From contig NZ_JXQD01000031.1 of the NCBI RefSeq assembly GCF_002100145.1, positions 62,324-126,323 on the forward strand: 64,000 bases of DNA, given 5' to 3'. The position numbers and the translations under genes were made by a program. This DNA is from Vibrio sp. qd031. GTDB taxonomy: Bacteria; Pseudomonadota; Gammaproteobacteria; Enterobacterales; Vibrionaceae. Positions 52,603-61,749 of the stretch are shown here, piece after piece (position 1 is the stretch's first letter; the number at the start of each line of letters is the position of its first letter). The notes under the pieces are model-generated. The model saw nothing but the letters and a program-made list of their open reading frames with translations, made no database searches and was not told the DNA's origin.

Positions 52603-53379
52603 ATGGGCTTTAATAACATCAAATCATTCGCTAAAACGAGCTTAGTGCTGGTGGCTCTATCGCTGACTGGTTGCGGCTTGATCTATCCAGATCCCTTTCC
52701 TGTACTTCACACAGTAGAGGACGAATCTGTAGTATTAATTCATGGGTTAGGGCGTGGCGCTGCCAATATGCGGCAGCTAAAGGTGCGCTTGCAAGTTCAG
52801 GGCTATGAAGTGTGCAACATCGATTACCGCACAATTGGTAAAGGTGTTGACAGCATGGTTGAAGAGACGTCTGAGAAAATTGATAAATGCATTTTGTCAG
52901 AGCACAAAGTTCACTTTGTGGGGCATTCTTTAGGCGGCTTAGTCATACGCAGTTATTTGGCAGAGCACCCAAATGTTGTTGCCGATGATAGCCTAGGTCG
53001 CGTCGTGACATTAGGGACGCCACATCATGGCAGTGAAGTCGCAGACAAATTTGATGGTGGTGTGCTGATTGAGGTTGCAGGGGGAGTAAGCCAATCACTG
53101 GTGACAGGAGACCGTAGCTTAGGTAACCAACTACCACCGCCAACCTATAGCCTTGGGGCGATTGCAGGTACCAACAGTAACTTCACCACAGATCGCTATT
53201 TTGACGGTGTAAATGATGGTTTGGTCTCTTTAGAGTCCTCGCAGATCTCGGGTATGCAAGACTTTATTGCGCTGGAAGTCACGCATATCGATATGCCTTA
53301 CGATCCCGACGTGGCCTACCAAACCATGCACTTTTTACAAACAGGGCAGTTTGATCACCTAAACAATCGGGCTTACTAA
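52603..53379 (+). CDS. Lipoprotein alpha/beta hydrolase (lipase-like)
   Basis: A 258-residue protein with a lipobox (LTG-C, cleavage before Cys24) and an alpha/beta hydrolase domain: oxyanion HGLGRGAANMRQL, nucleophile GHSLGGLVIRSYL (Ser at about 109), TLGTPHHGSEVA and a C-terminal VTHIDMP with the likely His. This pattern fits PGAP1/triacylglycerol-lipase-like esterases. It should be anchored in an envelope membrane. The gene is convergent with the AcoR-like gene, one base apart. Confidence 0.85.
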   Translation: MGFNNIKSFAKTSLVLVALSLTGCGLIYPDPFPVLHTVEDESVVLIHGLGRGAANMRQLKVRLQVQGYEVCNIDYRTIGKGVDSMVEETSEKIDKCILSEHKVHFVGHSLGGLVIRSYLAEHPNVVADDSLGRVVTLGTPHHGSEVADKFDGGVLIEVAGGVSQSLVTGDRSLGNQLPPPTYSLGAIAGTNSNFTTDRYFDGVNDGLVSLESSQISGMQDFIALEVTHIDMPYDPDVAYQTMHFLQTGQFDHLNNRAY

Positions 53380-53380
53380 G

Positions 53381-55171
53381 TTAGTCTTTTACTCCAAGTG
53401 TGCGCAACTTGCGATACAGAGTATTACGACTGATCTTTAACTTGCGAGCCGTTTGGCTTACATTTCCTTGATTGTCATGAAATGTTCGCAGCAGCAGTTC
53501 ATTTACTGACTCATCCAGCCCACCTACATTGTTAACATCGGCTGCGCCCAAGGCAGAATTTTCCTGTTCATTCAGAGTGACTGAAGCGTCGCTATGCACA
53601 GTCTGTGACTGCATTTGCAAAAGAGTATGCTGTGGAATGTGCTCTAGGGAGAGCTCTGGCGAATCACCGGCTAAGGCGCAGGCAACTTTAAGAACGTTAT
53701 CTAATTCTCGTAGGTTTCCTGGCCACGCATAATGGGTGAGTAGCTGCTGCAATTCAGGAGCTATTTTCTGGTTAATTTGAGCGTATTTGCGATGAATATT
53801 GTGTACCAATGCCGCTTTGTCTTGGCGCTGCGAAAGGCTAGGAAGAGCAACAAATAACCCCTGTAATCGGTAGTAGAGGTCGTGTCGAAACTTCCCTTGC
53901 ATCACCAGTTGTTGTAAGTCTACATGCGTTGCCGCCACTATCTGTACGTCAATTGCGTGACTTTCAACAGCACCCACTGGTGATACTTGCTTATCTTGTA
54001 AAACATGCAGTAATCGAGTTTGAGCGCTGATGGGAAGATCGCCTATTTCGTCCAAAAATAATGTTCCTTTATGGGCTTGACGAAACTTTCCAATGTAGCC
54101 TTTAGGGTTCGCGCCTGTAAAGGCACCCGCCACGTAGCCAAACAGTTCAGATTCGATGAGTTCATGTGGAAGTGCACCACAGTTAACTGAAACAAGCGGG
54201 GATTGGCGCCGCTGACTGACATTATGCAGCGCTTTCACAAATTCATTTTTACCGACTCCTGTCTCACCGAGTAAAAGAATAGGAATGTCTTTATCTAGAA
54301 CCTTTAACGATTGCTGCCAGCATAGTTCAACGCATTCATCACCATGATGCAGCGTTGAGTGGAGAGAGCTTGCCACGCGGTGTTGATTTGGCGTATTAGG
54401 GGTAAATAACGATTGTTGTCTGACCGATCTGTCTATAAGAACGTCCAACGGCAAGGATTCAATATTTGGTCCCATTAAACTTTGTGCTGCGTGGTTATAA
54501 CCCACAACCTGGCCGTCCTCATCGGTGATCACAATGCCTTTCCAGCTGCAGAATTCTCCCTCTTCGGCATCGAACTCAAGGCGCGTGTGAGCGCTGGGTA
54601 AACGTTCGAGTAGTTTATTTTCGATCAGTTGTACAAGGGTCTGGACGAAGAGTTGGGTATGTAAATCGTGCTCTTTTTGCTCGCTAGTAATATCAAGCAC
54701 ACCCAACAAGCCTCCGTGAGTATCAAAAATCGGGCAAGCAGAACAGCTGATAAATCGATGTCGTAAAATGTAGTGCTGTTTCGCGACCACAGATATGGGT
54801 TTTTGCTCAATGATCGCGGTGCCGATGGCGTTTGTCCCTTTTAGACTCTCTTTCCAGCAGGCCCCAGAACTGAGCGCTATGCCTGTAAGCTTCTCACGAA
54901 ACTTTGGTTGGCCCCAACTGCTAATGATCACTCCGTCTCGGTCACTCAAAATGAGCCGGCTATCACTGCGTGCGAACCTTTCAGAAAATAGAGGAAGGGC
55001 AGAATGAGTGACAACATCGATTAGGTCATTGTGTTGATGGCGTCGCTCTTTTAAATCGTAACCACTTAAGCAAAAGTCTTGCGGGCGCTGCCTTTGACTT
55101 AATCCTGCCTGTTCGCTGCGTTCCCAAGATGTGGAGAGCCAACTGGGGAGTAAGGGTTTTGATGAGAGCAT
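53381..55171 (-). CDS. AcoR-like sigma-54-dependent activator
   Basis: A 596-residue enhancer-binding protein: GAF-type sensor (about 60-190), short PAS-like part (about 205-260), AAA+ domain with LLGETGVGKNEFVKALH and an intact GAFTGA loop for sigma-54 contact (about 350), and a Fis-type HTH at the end (NVSQTARKLKISRNTLYRKL). The whole resembles the acetoin regulator AcoR. It is divergent from an aldehyde dehydrogenase gene with a -24/-12 promoter, its probable target. Confidence 0.9.
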   Translation of the reverse strand: MLSSKPLLPSWLSTSWERSEQAGLSQRQRPQDFCLSGYDLKERRHQHNDLIDVVTHSALPLFSERFARSDSRLILSDRDGVIISSWGQPKFREKLTGIALSSGACWKESLKGTNAIGTAIIEQKPISVVAKQHYILRHRFISCSACPIFDTHGGLLGVLDITSEQKEHDLHTQLFVQTLVQLIENKLLERLPSAHTRLEFDAEEGEFCSWKGIVITDEDGQVVGYNHAAQSLMGPNIESLPLDVLIDRSVRQQSLFTPNTPNQHRVASSLHSTLHHGDECVELCWQQSLKVLDKDIPILLLGETGVGKNEFVKALHNVSQRRQSPLVSVNCGALPHELIESELFGYVAGAFTGANPKGYIGKFRQAHKGTLFLDEIGDLPISAQTRLLHVLQDKQVSPVGAVESHAIDVQIVAATHVDLQQLVMQGKFRHDLYYRLQGLFVALPSLSQRQDKAALVHNIHRKYAQINQKIAPELQQLLTHYAWPGNLRELDNVLKVACALAGDSPELSLEHIPQHTLLQMQSQTVHSDASVTLNEQENSALGAADVNNVGGLDESVNELLLRTFHDNQGNVSQTARKLKISRNTLYRKLRTLGVKD

Positions 55172-55322
55172 AACTGTTCCATTTGTTCACATTGCGCTGT
55201 ACCAAATATGAACACCTCGTTTTTAAACGGCAGTATCGAGAGATTGGGACAGGCTTTAATTTCATGTTGTTAATGAATGGTAATCATAGTGTTACATCTT
55301 TATTGCGGCAAGTTTTACGTAG

Positions 55323-55339
55323 TTGGCCAACTTTTTGCC
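55323..55339 (+). promoter_or_regulatory. Sigma-54 (-24/-12) promoter of the aldehyde dehydrogenase gene
   Basis: TTGGCCAACTTTTTGCC. The GG (55325-55326) and GC (55337-55338) have the required spacing of ten intervening bases. It is 118 bases upstream of the start codon, next to a sigma-54 activator gene. Transcription would start near 55350. Confidence 0.75.
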
Positions 55340-55350
55340 TTAACCAGTGT

Positions 55351-55407
55351 GTCCCTAGCGTCATAGTGAACAGTTCAAATTTCTGTTTAGAAACTTCGCC
55401 TAGGGAC
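55351..55407. repeat. Inverted repeat in the aldehyde dehydrogenase leader
   Basis: GTCCCTAGCG (55351-55360) and CGCCTAGGGAC (55397-55407), complementary apart from one extra base, with 36 bases between. It begins at the predicted sigma-54 transcription start, so it could be a second regulator site or an mRNA hairpin. Confidence 0.5.
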
Positions 55408-55456
55408 AACCATAAAAATAAGAGATTCCAATATAACTGAAACAAAAGGATTGATT

Positions 55457-56977
55457 ATGATTTACGCACAACCAGGATCGGCGGACTCTAACGTTAGTTT
55501 CAAAAGCCATTATGACAACTTTATTGGTGGAGAGTGGGTTAAACCCGTCGAAGGGCAATACTTTGATAATCCATCACCTGTGAATGGGCAGCCGTATTGT
55601 AAAGTGGCACGCTCAGGCGAAAAGGATATCACGCTGGCACTCGATGCCGCTCATGCTGTGCGGGAAAGTTGGGCGAATACTAGTGTGGGTGAGCGCTCTA
55701 ACATTTTACTAAAAATCGCCGATCGCATAGAGGCGAATCTTGAAGAGTTGGCGATTATCGAGACTTGGGAAAACGGTAAACCAGTACGTGAAACGCTGGG
55801 CGCTGATTTGCCTTTGGTTGTGGACCATTTCCGCTATTTTGCAGGCTGTATTCGAGCGCAAGAAGGCAGCGCAGCAGAGCTTGATGCGAATACCGCAAGT
55901 TATCATTTTCCGGAACCCGTTGGTGTTGTAGGACAGATTATTCCGTGGAACTTCCCAATGCTCATGGCTGCTTGGAAACTTGCCCCTGCACTCGCTGCAG
56001 GGTGTTGTGTGGTATTAAAACCAGCCGAGCAGACTCCAGCTTCTATTTTGATGTTAATGGAAAAAATTGGCGACTTGATCCCACCAGGCGTTGTGAATGT
56101 GGTTAACGGGTTTGGTGAAGAGGCGGGGCAAGCATTAGCCACTTCAGAACGCATATCAAAGCTCGCGTTTACTGGTTCGACGGAAATTGGTCAGCACATC
56201 TTAAAATGCGCCGCAAACAGTTTGATACCGTCAACGGTTGAGTTGGGCGGAAAATCTCCCAATGTCTACTTCCCAGATATTTTCGATCATGAAGATGAAT
56301 ACCTAGATAAATGCATCGAAGGCACTCTTTTGGCGTTTTTTAACCAAGGAGAAGTCTGTACCTGTCCATCGCGCGTACTGGTGCACGAGTCGGTCTACGA
56401 CAAGTTTGTGGCCCTGTTAGCCGAGCGGGCTAAGTCCATTGTTCAGGGAAACCCGTTGGACATGAATACTCAAGTCGGCGCTCAGGTCTCTCAAGGGCAG
56501 TTTGACCGTATACTAAGCTACTTAGAAATTGGACGCCAAGAAGGGGCAAAAGTGGTGTTTGGTGGCGAAATCGCGCAGCAAAGTGATGATTTCTCAACCG
56601 GATATTACATTCAGCCAACGCTATTGGAAGGCAACAATAAAATGCGCGTCTTTCAAGAAGAGATATTTGGCCCAGTTATCGCCATTACTAAGTTCAAAGA
56701 TGAAGCTGAGGCACTAGCGATTGCAAACGATACTGAGTATGGATTGGGCGCTGGCTTGTGGACGCGAGATGCCAACCTTGCCTATCGCATGGGACGCAAG
56801 ATAGAGGCGGGGAGAATTTGGGTTAACTGTTATCACGCTTACCCTGCTCATGCTGCATTTGGCGGCTACAAAAAATCGGGCATTGGCCGTGAGACACACA
56901 AAATGATGCTCGACCACTATCAAAACACTAAAAACCTGCTGGTCAGTTACGACATTAGTCCGCTGGGTTTCTTCTAA
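55457..56977 (+). CDS. NAD-dependent aldehyde dehydrogenase (ExaC/AldB-like)
   Basis: Oxidises aliphatic aldehydes such as acetaldehyde to acids. The 506 residues show NAD-binding IPWNFPMLMAAWKLAPALAAG, FTGSTEIG, the general base Glu in VELGGKSPNV (about 262) and the catalytic Cys in FNQGEVCTCPSR (about 300). The pair of Cys around the nucleophile is typical of the acetaldehyde branch. The ATG at 55457 follows AAAGGA; the TTG two codons earlier is ignored. Probably activated by the AcoR-like protein. Confidence 0.92.
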   Translation: MIYAQPGSADSNVSFKSHYDNFIGGEWVKPVEGQYFDNPSPVNGQPYCKVARSGEKDITLALDAAHAVRESWANTSVGERSNILLKIADRIEANLEELAIIETWENGKPVRETLGADLPLVVDHFRYFAGCIRAQEGSAAELDANTASYHFPEPVGVVGQIIPWNFPMLMAAWKLAPALAAGCCVVLKPAEQTPASILMLMEKIGDLIPPGVVNVVNGFGEEAGQALATSERISKLAFTGSTEIGQHILKCAANSLIPSTVELGGKSPNVYFPDIFDHEDEYLDKCIEGTLLAFFNQGEVCTCPSRVLVHESVYDKFVALLAERAKSIVQGNPLDMNTQVGAQVSQGQFDRILSYLEIGRQEGAKVVFGGEIAQQSDDFSTGYYIQPTLLEGNNKMRVFQEEIFGPVIAITKFKDEAEALAIANDTEYGLGAGLWTRDANLAYRMGRKIEAGRIWVNCYHAYPAHAAFGGYKKSGIGRETHKMMLDHYQNTKNLLVSYDISPLGFF

Positions 56978-57034
56978 GACGCTGAAGGTAGAACAGGATG
57001 CACGGCCTGGTAAAACAACGCTGTGTTGGCTAGC

Positions 57035-57066
57035 AAAGCCCCCCACTTTTATGGGGGCTTTTTTTG
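57035..57066 (+). terminator. Rho-independent terminator after aldehyde dehydrogenase
   Basis: Stem AAGCCCCC / GGGGGCTT, loop of nine bases, then a T run; about 60 nt past the stop. Confidence 0.9.
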
Positions 57067-57121
57067 TTTAGTCTGGGAGACTGTAAAAGAACATAGGCTA
57101 CACAGCCCGCGTACTCTGAGT

Positions 57122-57376
57122 CTATTGTACAGGAGGTGGTGGTGGCGCATCAGGCCACTCCGATTCACTCAAGGTCCCATTACCGTCTGTGTCGAGCTCA
57201 TCAAATAGGTTCAAAATAGGTCCTTTGATTTCGTCTTTGGATAGTTCCCCGTTTCCGTCATTGTCCATCTGCTCAAAAGAAGGTGGTGGTGGGCGTCGTT
57301 CTTGGTTTGCAGTGACGGTTTGCATTGAACCTAAAATAACAGTAGTTGCAATGATAGTGAGCGCTAACTTTTTCAT
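57122..57376 (-). CDS. Small exported EF-hand protein
   Basis: An 84-residue protein with a signal peptide (cleavage near VTA-NQERR) and two calcium-binding loops DNDGNGELSKDE and DTDGNGTLSESE, each complete at positions 1, 3, 5 and 12. The flanks are proline rich (RRPPPPSF at the start, PPPPP at the end). The ATG at 57376 follows CAGGAAAA; the longer open frame is leader. Role unknown, presumably periplasmic Ca2+ binding. Confidence 0.85.
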   Translation of the reverse strand: MKKLALTIIATTVILGSMQTVTANQERRPPPPSFEQMDNDGNGELSKDEIKGPILNLFDELDTDGNGTLSESEWPDAPPPPPVQ

Positions 57377-57578
57377 AGGGTTTTCCTGCCTGTTTGAATA
57401 ACTAAAAACTCGATAGAAGTCTATGTTGATGATGGCGGAGTAATGTGCAGAAATTGTGGAGCAATAAAGGAGATCAAGTGCGACTACATTATGTAGCACG
57501 CAAGTATTGATTGAGAATATCTGATATAATATTTGACTAGAATTATAAGAAAACAAATATCATATATTTGAAAACACT

Positions 57579-58490
57579 ATGAAGCATTCAGATTACAGTC
57601 TCATTCCTACTTTTGTATCGGTGATGCAAGAGCAAAACTATACTAGAGCCGCCAAAAAACTGGGGATCAGCCAGTCTGCGGTTAGTCAAAATGTCGCAAG
57701 GCTCCGAGATGTATTTAACGACAATTTATTTATTCGAGGCAGTCACGGTGTGACCGCCACCCCTTTTGCTCATGATATTTACCCTACGCTTGCCAGTGCC
57801 GTTGAAAGCATTGAGTACACGTTGCCAGAGCATAAAAACTTTCGTCCCCATGAATGTACTAAACAGTTTTCGATTGCAGCGCTCAGTGCTTTCGGTTACA
57901 CCTTGTTACCGGATCTGGCGTTAACCATGAGTCAAAGTGCGCCGAAAGCAAGAGTCAAGATTGATCCTTTTGTGGGGCAGGACATAGGTAGCTTACTACG
58001 GGCCCAACAATGCGATTTGGTGCTAGAAGCCAAATCTAATCGTTACCCTCAGTTACGTTCAGAAAGAATACTCAAAGATAGGATGGTAGTCTTGTGCCGA
58101 AGCGATCATCCTAGATTGAAGGGACAAACTATCAATAGCGACCAGTTCTTGGCCGAAAAGCACGTCGTCCATACTACTAATCAGCAAAGCAAAGGTTACT
58201 TGATTGGCTATGGGCTTAAAGCGGAAAGTACATTGAGTCAGCGGGACGTTGTTTGGCAATCTGGAAGCATCATGGAGGCGGTGCCCGTAGTGGCTAAGAG
58301 CGACTACATCACCTTAGTACCTCAGCGTTTAATCGCCAATGTGTTAAATGAGCCCAGTATTAAAATTCTAGATGTTGAGTTTATAGACGAATCCCTTGAC
58401 GTCGTTATGTATTGGCACCCTTCACGAACACATGATCCAAGCCACAAATGGTTACGTAGCACGTTATTGAAAGTTGCACAGCACATTTAG
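57579..58490 (+). CDS. LysR family regulator
   Basis: A 303-residue LysR-type regulator: HTH with NYTRAAKKLGISQSAVSQNV (residues about 20-39) and the effector domain. The sequence resembles the NodD/LeuO-like branch (DLALTMSQSAPKARVKIDPF). It is divergent from the EF-hand gene and its stop is 59 nt before the FrnE-like gene, which it may regulate. Confidence 0.88.
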   Translation: MKHSDYSLIPTFVSVMQEQNYTRAAKKLGISQSAVSQNVARLRDVFNDNLFIRGSHGVTATPFAHDIYPTLASAVESIEYTLPEHKNFRPHECTKQFSIAALSAFGYTLLPDLALTMSQSAPKARVKIDPFVGQDIGSLLRAQQCDLVLEAKSNRYPQLRSERILKDRMVVLCRSDHPRLKGQTINSDQFLAEKHVVHTTNQQSKGYLIGYGLKAESTLSQRDVVWQSGSIMEAVPVVAKSDYITLVPQRLIANVLNEPSIKILDVEFIDESLDVVMYWHPSRTHDPSHKWLRSTLLKVAQHI

Positions 58491-58548
58491 TCACTATACC
58501 CACACCGTCTTAGGCGATGTGGCAATACTACAAATATTAAGGAAGATA

Positions 58549-59193
58549 ATGAACGGTAAGATTAAATTAGACATCATTTCAGATGTTGTTTGCCCGTGGT
58601 GCATTATTGGGTATAACCACCTGATGGCCGCGATCGAAGAGTTGGGTTTGCAAGATGTTGTTGAGATAGAATGGCAACCTTTTGAACTTAATCCGGATAT
58701 GCCTTCAGAAGGTGAAAACCTGCGTGATCACATTATGCGCAAGTACGGGTCAACAGAGCAGGACAGCGCCCAAGCGAGGATCACCATTGCAGAAAAAGGT
58801 GCAGCCTATGGGTTCGATTTTGCGTTTACTGATGACATGAAAATGGTGAATACCCTTGATGCACATGTCTTGCTGGGTTACGCGCATTCTGTGGGTAAAC
58901 AGACAGAGCTAAAATTGCGTCTATTCTCGGCCTATTTCCAAGAGCATAAAGATGTTTCTAATCGAGAAGTATTGATTGCGGAGGCTGTTGCTGTTGGGTT
59001 AAATAAAGAAGAGGTTGAAGCGCAATTAGAACAATCACAAGGGCGAGAAACCGTACGAGCATTGGAATCTCAGTGGCACCAAATGGGCGTGTCGGGTGTA
59101 CCTACTGTGATATTTAATCGCACCAGTGGTCTAACGGGAGCCCACCCTCAAGATACCTACAAACAGGTTCTGCAAGAGCAATTACAAGCCTAA
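58549..59193 (+). CDS. FrnE-like DsbA family oxidoreductase
   Basis: A 214-residue cytoplasmic thioredoxin-fold protein. The active motif CPWC is in DVVCPWCIIGY (about 15-18), and the cis-Pro loop is in GVSGVPTVIFN near the end. EWQPFELNPDMPSEGENLRD is a hallmark of the FrnE/2-hydroxychromene-isomerase-like group. The ATG at 58549 follows AAGGAAG. No signal peptide, so it acts in the cytoplasm. Confidence 0.9.
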   Translation: MNGKIKLDIISDVVCPWCIIGYNHLMAAIEELGLQDVVEIEWQPFELNPDMPSEGENLRDHIMRKYGSTEQDSAQARITIAEKGAAYGFDFAFTDDMKMVNTLDAHVLLGYAHSVGKQTELKLRLFSAYFQEHKDVSNREVLIAEAVAVGLNKEEVEAQLEQSQGRETVRALESQWHQMGVSGVPTVIFNRTSGLTGAHPQDTYKQVLQEQLQA

Positions 59194-59200
59194 ATAAAAC

Positions 59201-59232
59201 AGGGTGACAGCTATTCTATCGCTGTCACCCTT
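59201..59232. terminator. Hairpin between FrnE-like gene and marR
   Basis: Stem AGGGTGACAGC (59201-59211) / GCTGTCACCCTT (59221-59232) between convergent genes; T tracts on both sides are short. Confidence 0.75.
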
Positions 59233-59268
59233 AAATAAGTTCGTTCTTTACTGCCCAAATAGGGTCAC

Positions 59269-59694
59269 TTATTCAGAAAGATTTTTAGCGATTTTTTTCG
59301 CAACCGCATCAAATTGAACCAGATCTTCGTGAGAAATGTTTTGGGTCATCGACTCAATTACCTCTGCCTCTGCACGGTTCAAAATCTCCAGACGTTCTTT
59401 TCCTTTCGCTGTCACAATAAGTAGCTGACTTCTCTTATCTTCTGGGTTCGGCGCTTTTTCAACCAACCCTTGCTCAATCAAAGTCTTAATGAGACGTGTA
59501 ACCTGAGCCTTATCGCGATGCAGAAAATGAACAATGTCGACGGCTGTGCAGGGTGATTTTTTGTCGATGATTTTGATCACCCGGATATGCATAGGTGCGA
59601 TATCCATGCCTAACGATTCAATATGCGAATGCATACGACGTTTTAATGCGTGAGTGAGATGGAATACCGTATTCAAACTTGTGCCAGTAGCCAT
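59269..59694 (-). CDS. MarR family repressor
   Basis: A 141-residue winged-helix protein of the MarR type: TAVDIVHFLHRDKAQVTRLIKTL recognition region and the wing DKRSQLLIVTAKGKE. It is divergent from the DUF2798 gene. Two identical-type 15 bp palindromes lie in the 85-base gap, the first 21 bases from its own start, so it probably represses itself and the neighbours. Confidence 0.88.
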   Translation of the reverse strand: MATGTSLNTVFHLTHALKRRMHSHIESLGMDIAPMHIRVIKIIDKKSPCTAVDIVHFLHRDKAQVTRLIKTLIEQGLVEKAPNPEDKRSQLLIVTAKGKERLEILNRAEAEVIESMTQNISHEDLVQFDAVAKKIAKNLSE

Positions 59695-59714
59695 AATGTA
59701 CCCTTAAAAATGTA

Positions 59715-59757
59715 GTTGACAATATCAACCTGTGTATCTATAGTTGACATTATCAAC
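59715..59757. promoter_or_regulatory. Two MarR operators overlapping a sigma-70 promoter
   Basis: GTTGACAATATCAAC (59715-59729) and GTTGACATTATCAAC (59743-59757), both GTTGA-N5-TCAAC palindromes, 28 bp between centres. TTGACA at 59716-59721 in the first and TATAGT at 59739-59744 at the edge of the second form a promoter with 17 bp spacing that points to the DUF2798 gene. Confidence 0.8.
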
Positions 59758-59779
59758 ATAAATCGACGGGAAATCAACA

Positions 59780-60277
59780 ATGAACCAGACTTTCACCGTA
59801 AATTCTCCTGAAATCGAGACGAGCGCAACATCAACACCGCTCTATAAAAAGAGTTTGGTGATAATGGGCATGATGTCACTGATGGCAGGCACGTTAACAG
59901 GTGTGATGACATACATGAACGTAGGGCTGAGTGATGCATTCTACGGGCAGTGGCTACGTGCATTTTTGACCGCTGCATTTGTCATGGCTCCGCTTGGCTT
60001 TAGCACTATGACAGTCCTTACCAAATTAATGGAAAAGTGGTTACCCAATGCAGCTGAGAGTAAGCGAAACATCATAATAGGGCTGATAATGGCGGTATTT
60101 ATGGAGTCGATGATGGCGTTCACCACAGCTGCAACAACCATTGGTTTTGCCGACAGCAACGCACTGTCTAGTGGCTGGTTGAGTGGGTTCTTGGCGGCCC
60201 TTCCTGTTGGGTTAGCATTAATGGTTTTGGTTTCAACCACCATTAAGCCCAAAGTAGAGCGTTTTTTGAAAAGTTAA
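59780..60277 (+). CDS. DUF2798 family membrane protein
   Basis: A 165-residue protein with four membrane segments in two similar pairs (each begins with a run like IMGMMSLMAGTLTGVMTYMN and ends FLAALPVGLALMVLV). The tandem arrangement suggests a duplicated DUF2798 unit. Function unknown. First gene after the MarR promoter, 27 nt before the siderophore-interacting protein gene. Confidence 0.8.
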   Translation: MNQTFTVNSPEIETSATSTPLYKKSLVIMGMMSLMAGTLTGVMTYMNVGLSDAFYGQWLRAFLTAAFVMAPLGFSTMTVLTKLMEKWLPNAAESKRNIIIGLIMAVFMESMMAFTTAATTIGFADSNALSSGWLSGFLAALPVGLALMVLVSTTIKPKVERFLKS

Positions 60278-60304
60278 GCGAACAAAAAAGTAGTGAGTTA
60301 ACAC

Positions 60305-61108
60305 ATGAACCTATTTAGCAAGGTAAAGCAAATGAAACAAAAAAGAGCACCAATGCGACTAGAAGTGGTTTCTAATATTCAATTAAGCCAAAATTTTCAG
60401 CGTGTTGTAGTCACGGGCGAGGCATTGAGTAAACTGACTAAGACCTGTGAAGGTCAGTACATCAAGCTGCTGTTTGATGCACAAGGTCGAAGTGATGTGG
60501 ATGGCTTTAGCGCGGAGGATCGTCCTAGTATGCGCACCTATACCATTAGACGATTTGATCCAGATACACTGCAATTGACCATCGATTTTGTTATTCATGA
60601 CTCTAAGCATGGTGGGCAAGCGTCGCGCTGGGCAATAAACGCGAATGTTGGAGACCCCCTCACCATCGCAGGCCCTGGGCCGATTAAGGATGTTTCAGCA
60701 ACCGCCGATGACTATCTGTTTGTTGCTGATATGACTGCGCTGCCCGCGGCTGCGATCGCCATCGAACGGTTGCCGAGCCAAGCAAAAGGCAAAGCGTTTA
60801 TACAAGTGAGCCATGAAAGTGACATTCAACCCATAGATGCGCCAGATGGCATTAATATCCAATGGCTAGTCGGTAGTTATGATCAATCAATGCTAGCAAG
60901 CAGTGTTGAGCAGTTACCCGAAGTGTCACCCAATACCGCCATTTGGGTAGCGTGCGAATTTAGTCAAATGCGAGCGTCGCGTCGCGCGCTTTCTGCTCAG
61001 TCACATTTTGAACGAGAGCTGGCGTATTTTAGTAGCTATTGGAAACCCGGTGTGACGGAAGATGGGCACAAAAAGCTAAAACAAGAAGATGCTAAGTCAT
61101 ACGCATAA
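60305..61108 (+). CDS. Siderophore-interacting protein (FAD-dependent ferric reductase family)
   Basis: A 267-residue SIP-family flavoprotein like ViuB/YqjH. FAD site RPSMRTYTIRRFDPDTLQLT (conserved RxYTxR), VIHDSKHGGQASRWA and the DPLTIAGPGP block precede an NADPH-binding half. Members release iron from ferric siderophores. It lies behind a MarR-controlled promoter, so the signal may be iron or a phenolic compound. Confidence 0.88.
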   Translation: MNLFSKVKQMKQKRAPMRLEVVSNIQLSQNFQRVVVTGEALSKLTKTCEGQYIKLLFDAQGRSDVDGFSAEDRPSMRTYTIRRFDPDTLQLTIDFVIHDSKHGGQASRWAINANVGDPLTIAGPGPIKDVSATADDYLFVADMTALPAAAIAIERLPSQAKGKAFIQVSHESDIQPIDAPDGINIQWLVGSYDQSMLASSVEQLPEVSPNTAIWVACEFSQMRASRRALSAQSHFERELAYFSSYWKPGVTEDGHKKLKQEDAKSYA

Positions 61109-61168
61109 CGTCCGTCTTGTGTGAATGAAGAACCCAAGTTACGCGCTATGTAAAGTAGCGTAAATGAT

Positions 61169-61183
61169 GTTGTTAATATCAAC
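61169..61183. promoter_or_regulatory. Third MarR-type operator
   Basis: GTTGTTAATATCAAC matches the two operators upstream of the DUF2798 gene at 13 of 15 positions against the closer one. It is 60 bases before the next gene, with TATAAC 11 bases downstream of it. Confidence 0.65.
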
Positions 61184-61242
61184 CAATAAGGCACTATAAC
61201 CTTGCTTTATATATGGTTAAATAACGATGTTAAGGGATGGGC

Positions 61243-61749
61243 ATGACGCAAAGAGCAAAGAAATCATGGAAAGATGATCTCGGAAAAACTCGATATGTAA
61301 TGGACGTTTGGTTACTGATAGGCTTTGTTCTTGTGTGTGTCCCACAAACCACAGGCATTCCTATTCATGAATGGATTAGCCTTGCCTTCATTGTGCCACT
61401 GGTGATCCACATCTTGTTACATTGGGAGTGGATTAAATCTGTACCGAGTAAGTTCTTTGCTCGCTTCTCCGATGAGTCTAAGTTTAACGCCGTTTGGGAC
61501 GTTATTTTCTATTTGGCCATGGTTATGGTGACGTTAAGCGGCTTTTTGGTTTCGGAAGCAATGCTTCCTCAACTAGGGATCCCATTAGTCATTCAACCAT
61601 TTTGGTCTGAAATCCATCACAGCTTAGGAAATATGCTGATGCCCATGTTGGGGATCCATTTAGCGCTGCATTGGACATGGATAAAGAATATGACGAAAAA
61701 AATGCGTCAATCAAACTCTAAAAAAGCCAATGGAGAGGCTGCACAATGA
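61243..61749 (+). CDS. DUF4405-like membrane protein (cytochrome-b-like fold)
   Basis: A 168-residue protein with four membrane segments and several buried histidines (PLVIHILLHWEW, EIHHSLGNML, GIHLALHWTW), the layout of small haem-binding cytochrome b561-like proteins. Start chosen at 61243, five bases after AAGGGA; an ATG at 61237 is also possible. The last bases overlap the next gene (ATGA). Confidence 0.75.
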   Translation: MTQRAKKSWKDDLGKTRYVMDVWLLIGFVLVCVPQTTGIPIHEWISLAFIVPLVIHILLHWEWIKSVPSKFFARFSDESKFNAVWDVIFYLAMVMVTLSGFLVSEAMLPQLGIPLVIQPFWSEIHHSLGNMLMPMLGIHLALHWTWIKNMTKKMRQSNSKKANGEAAQ

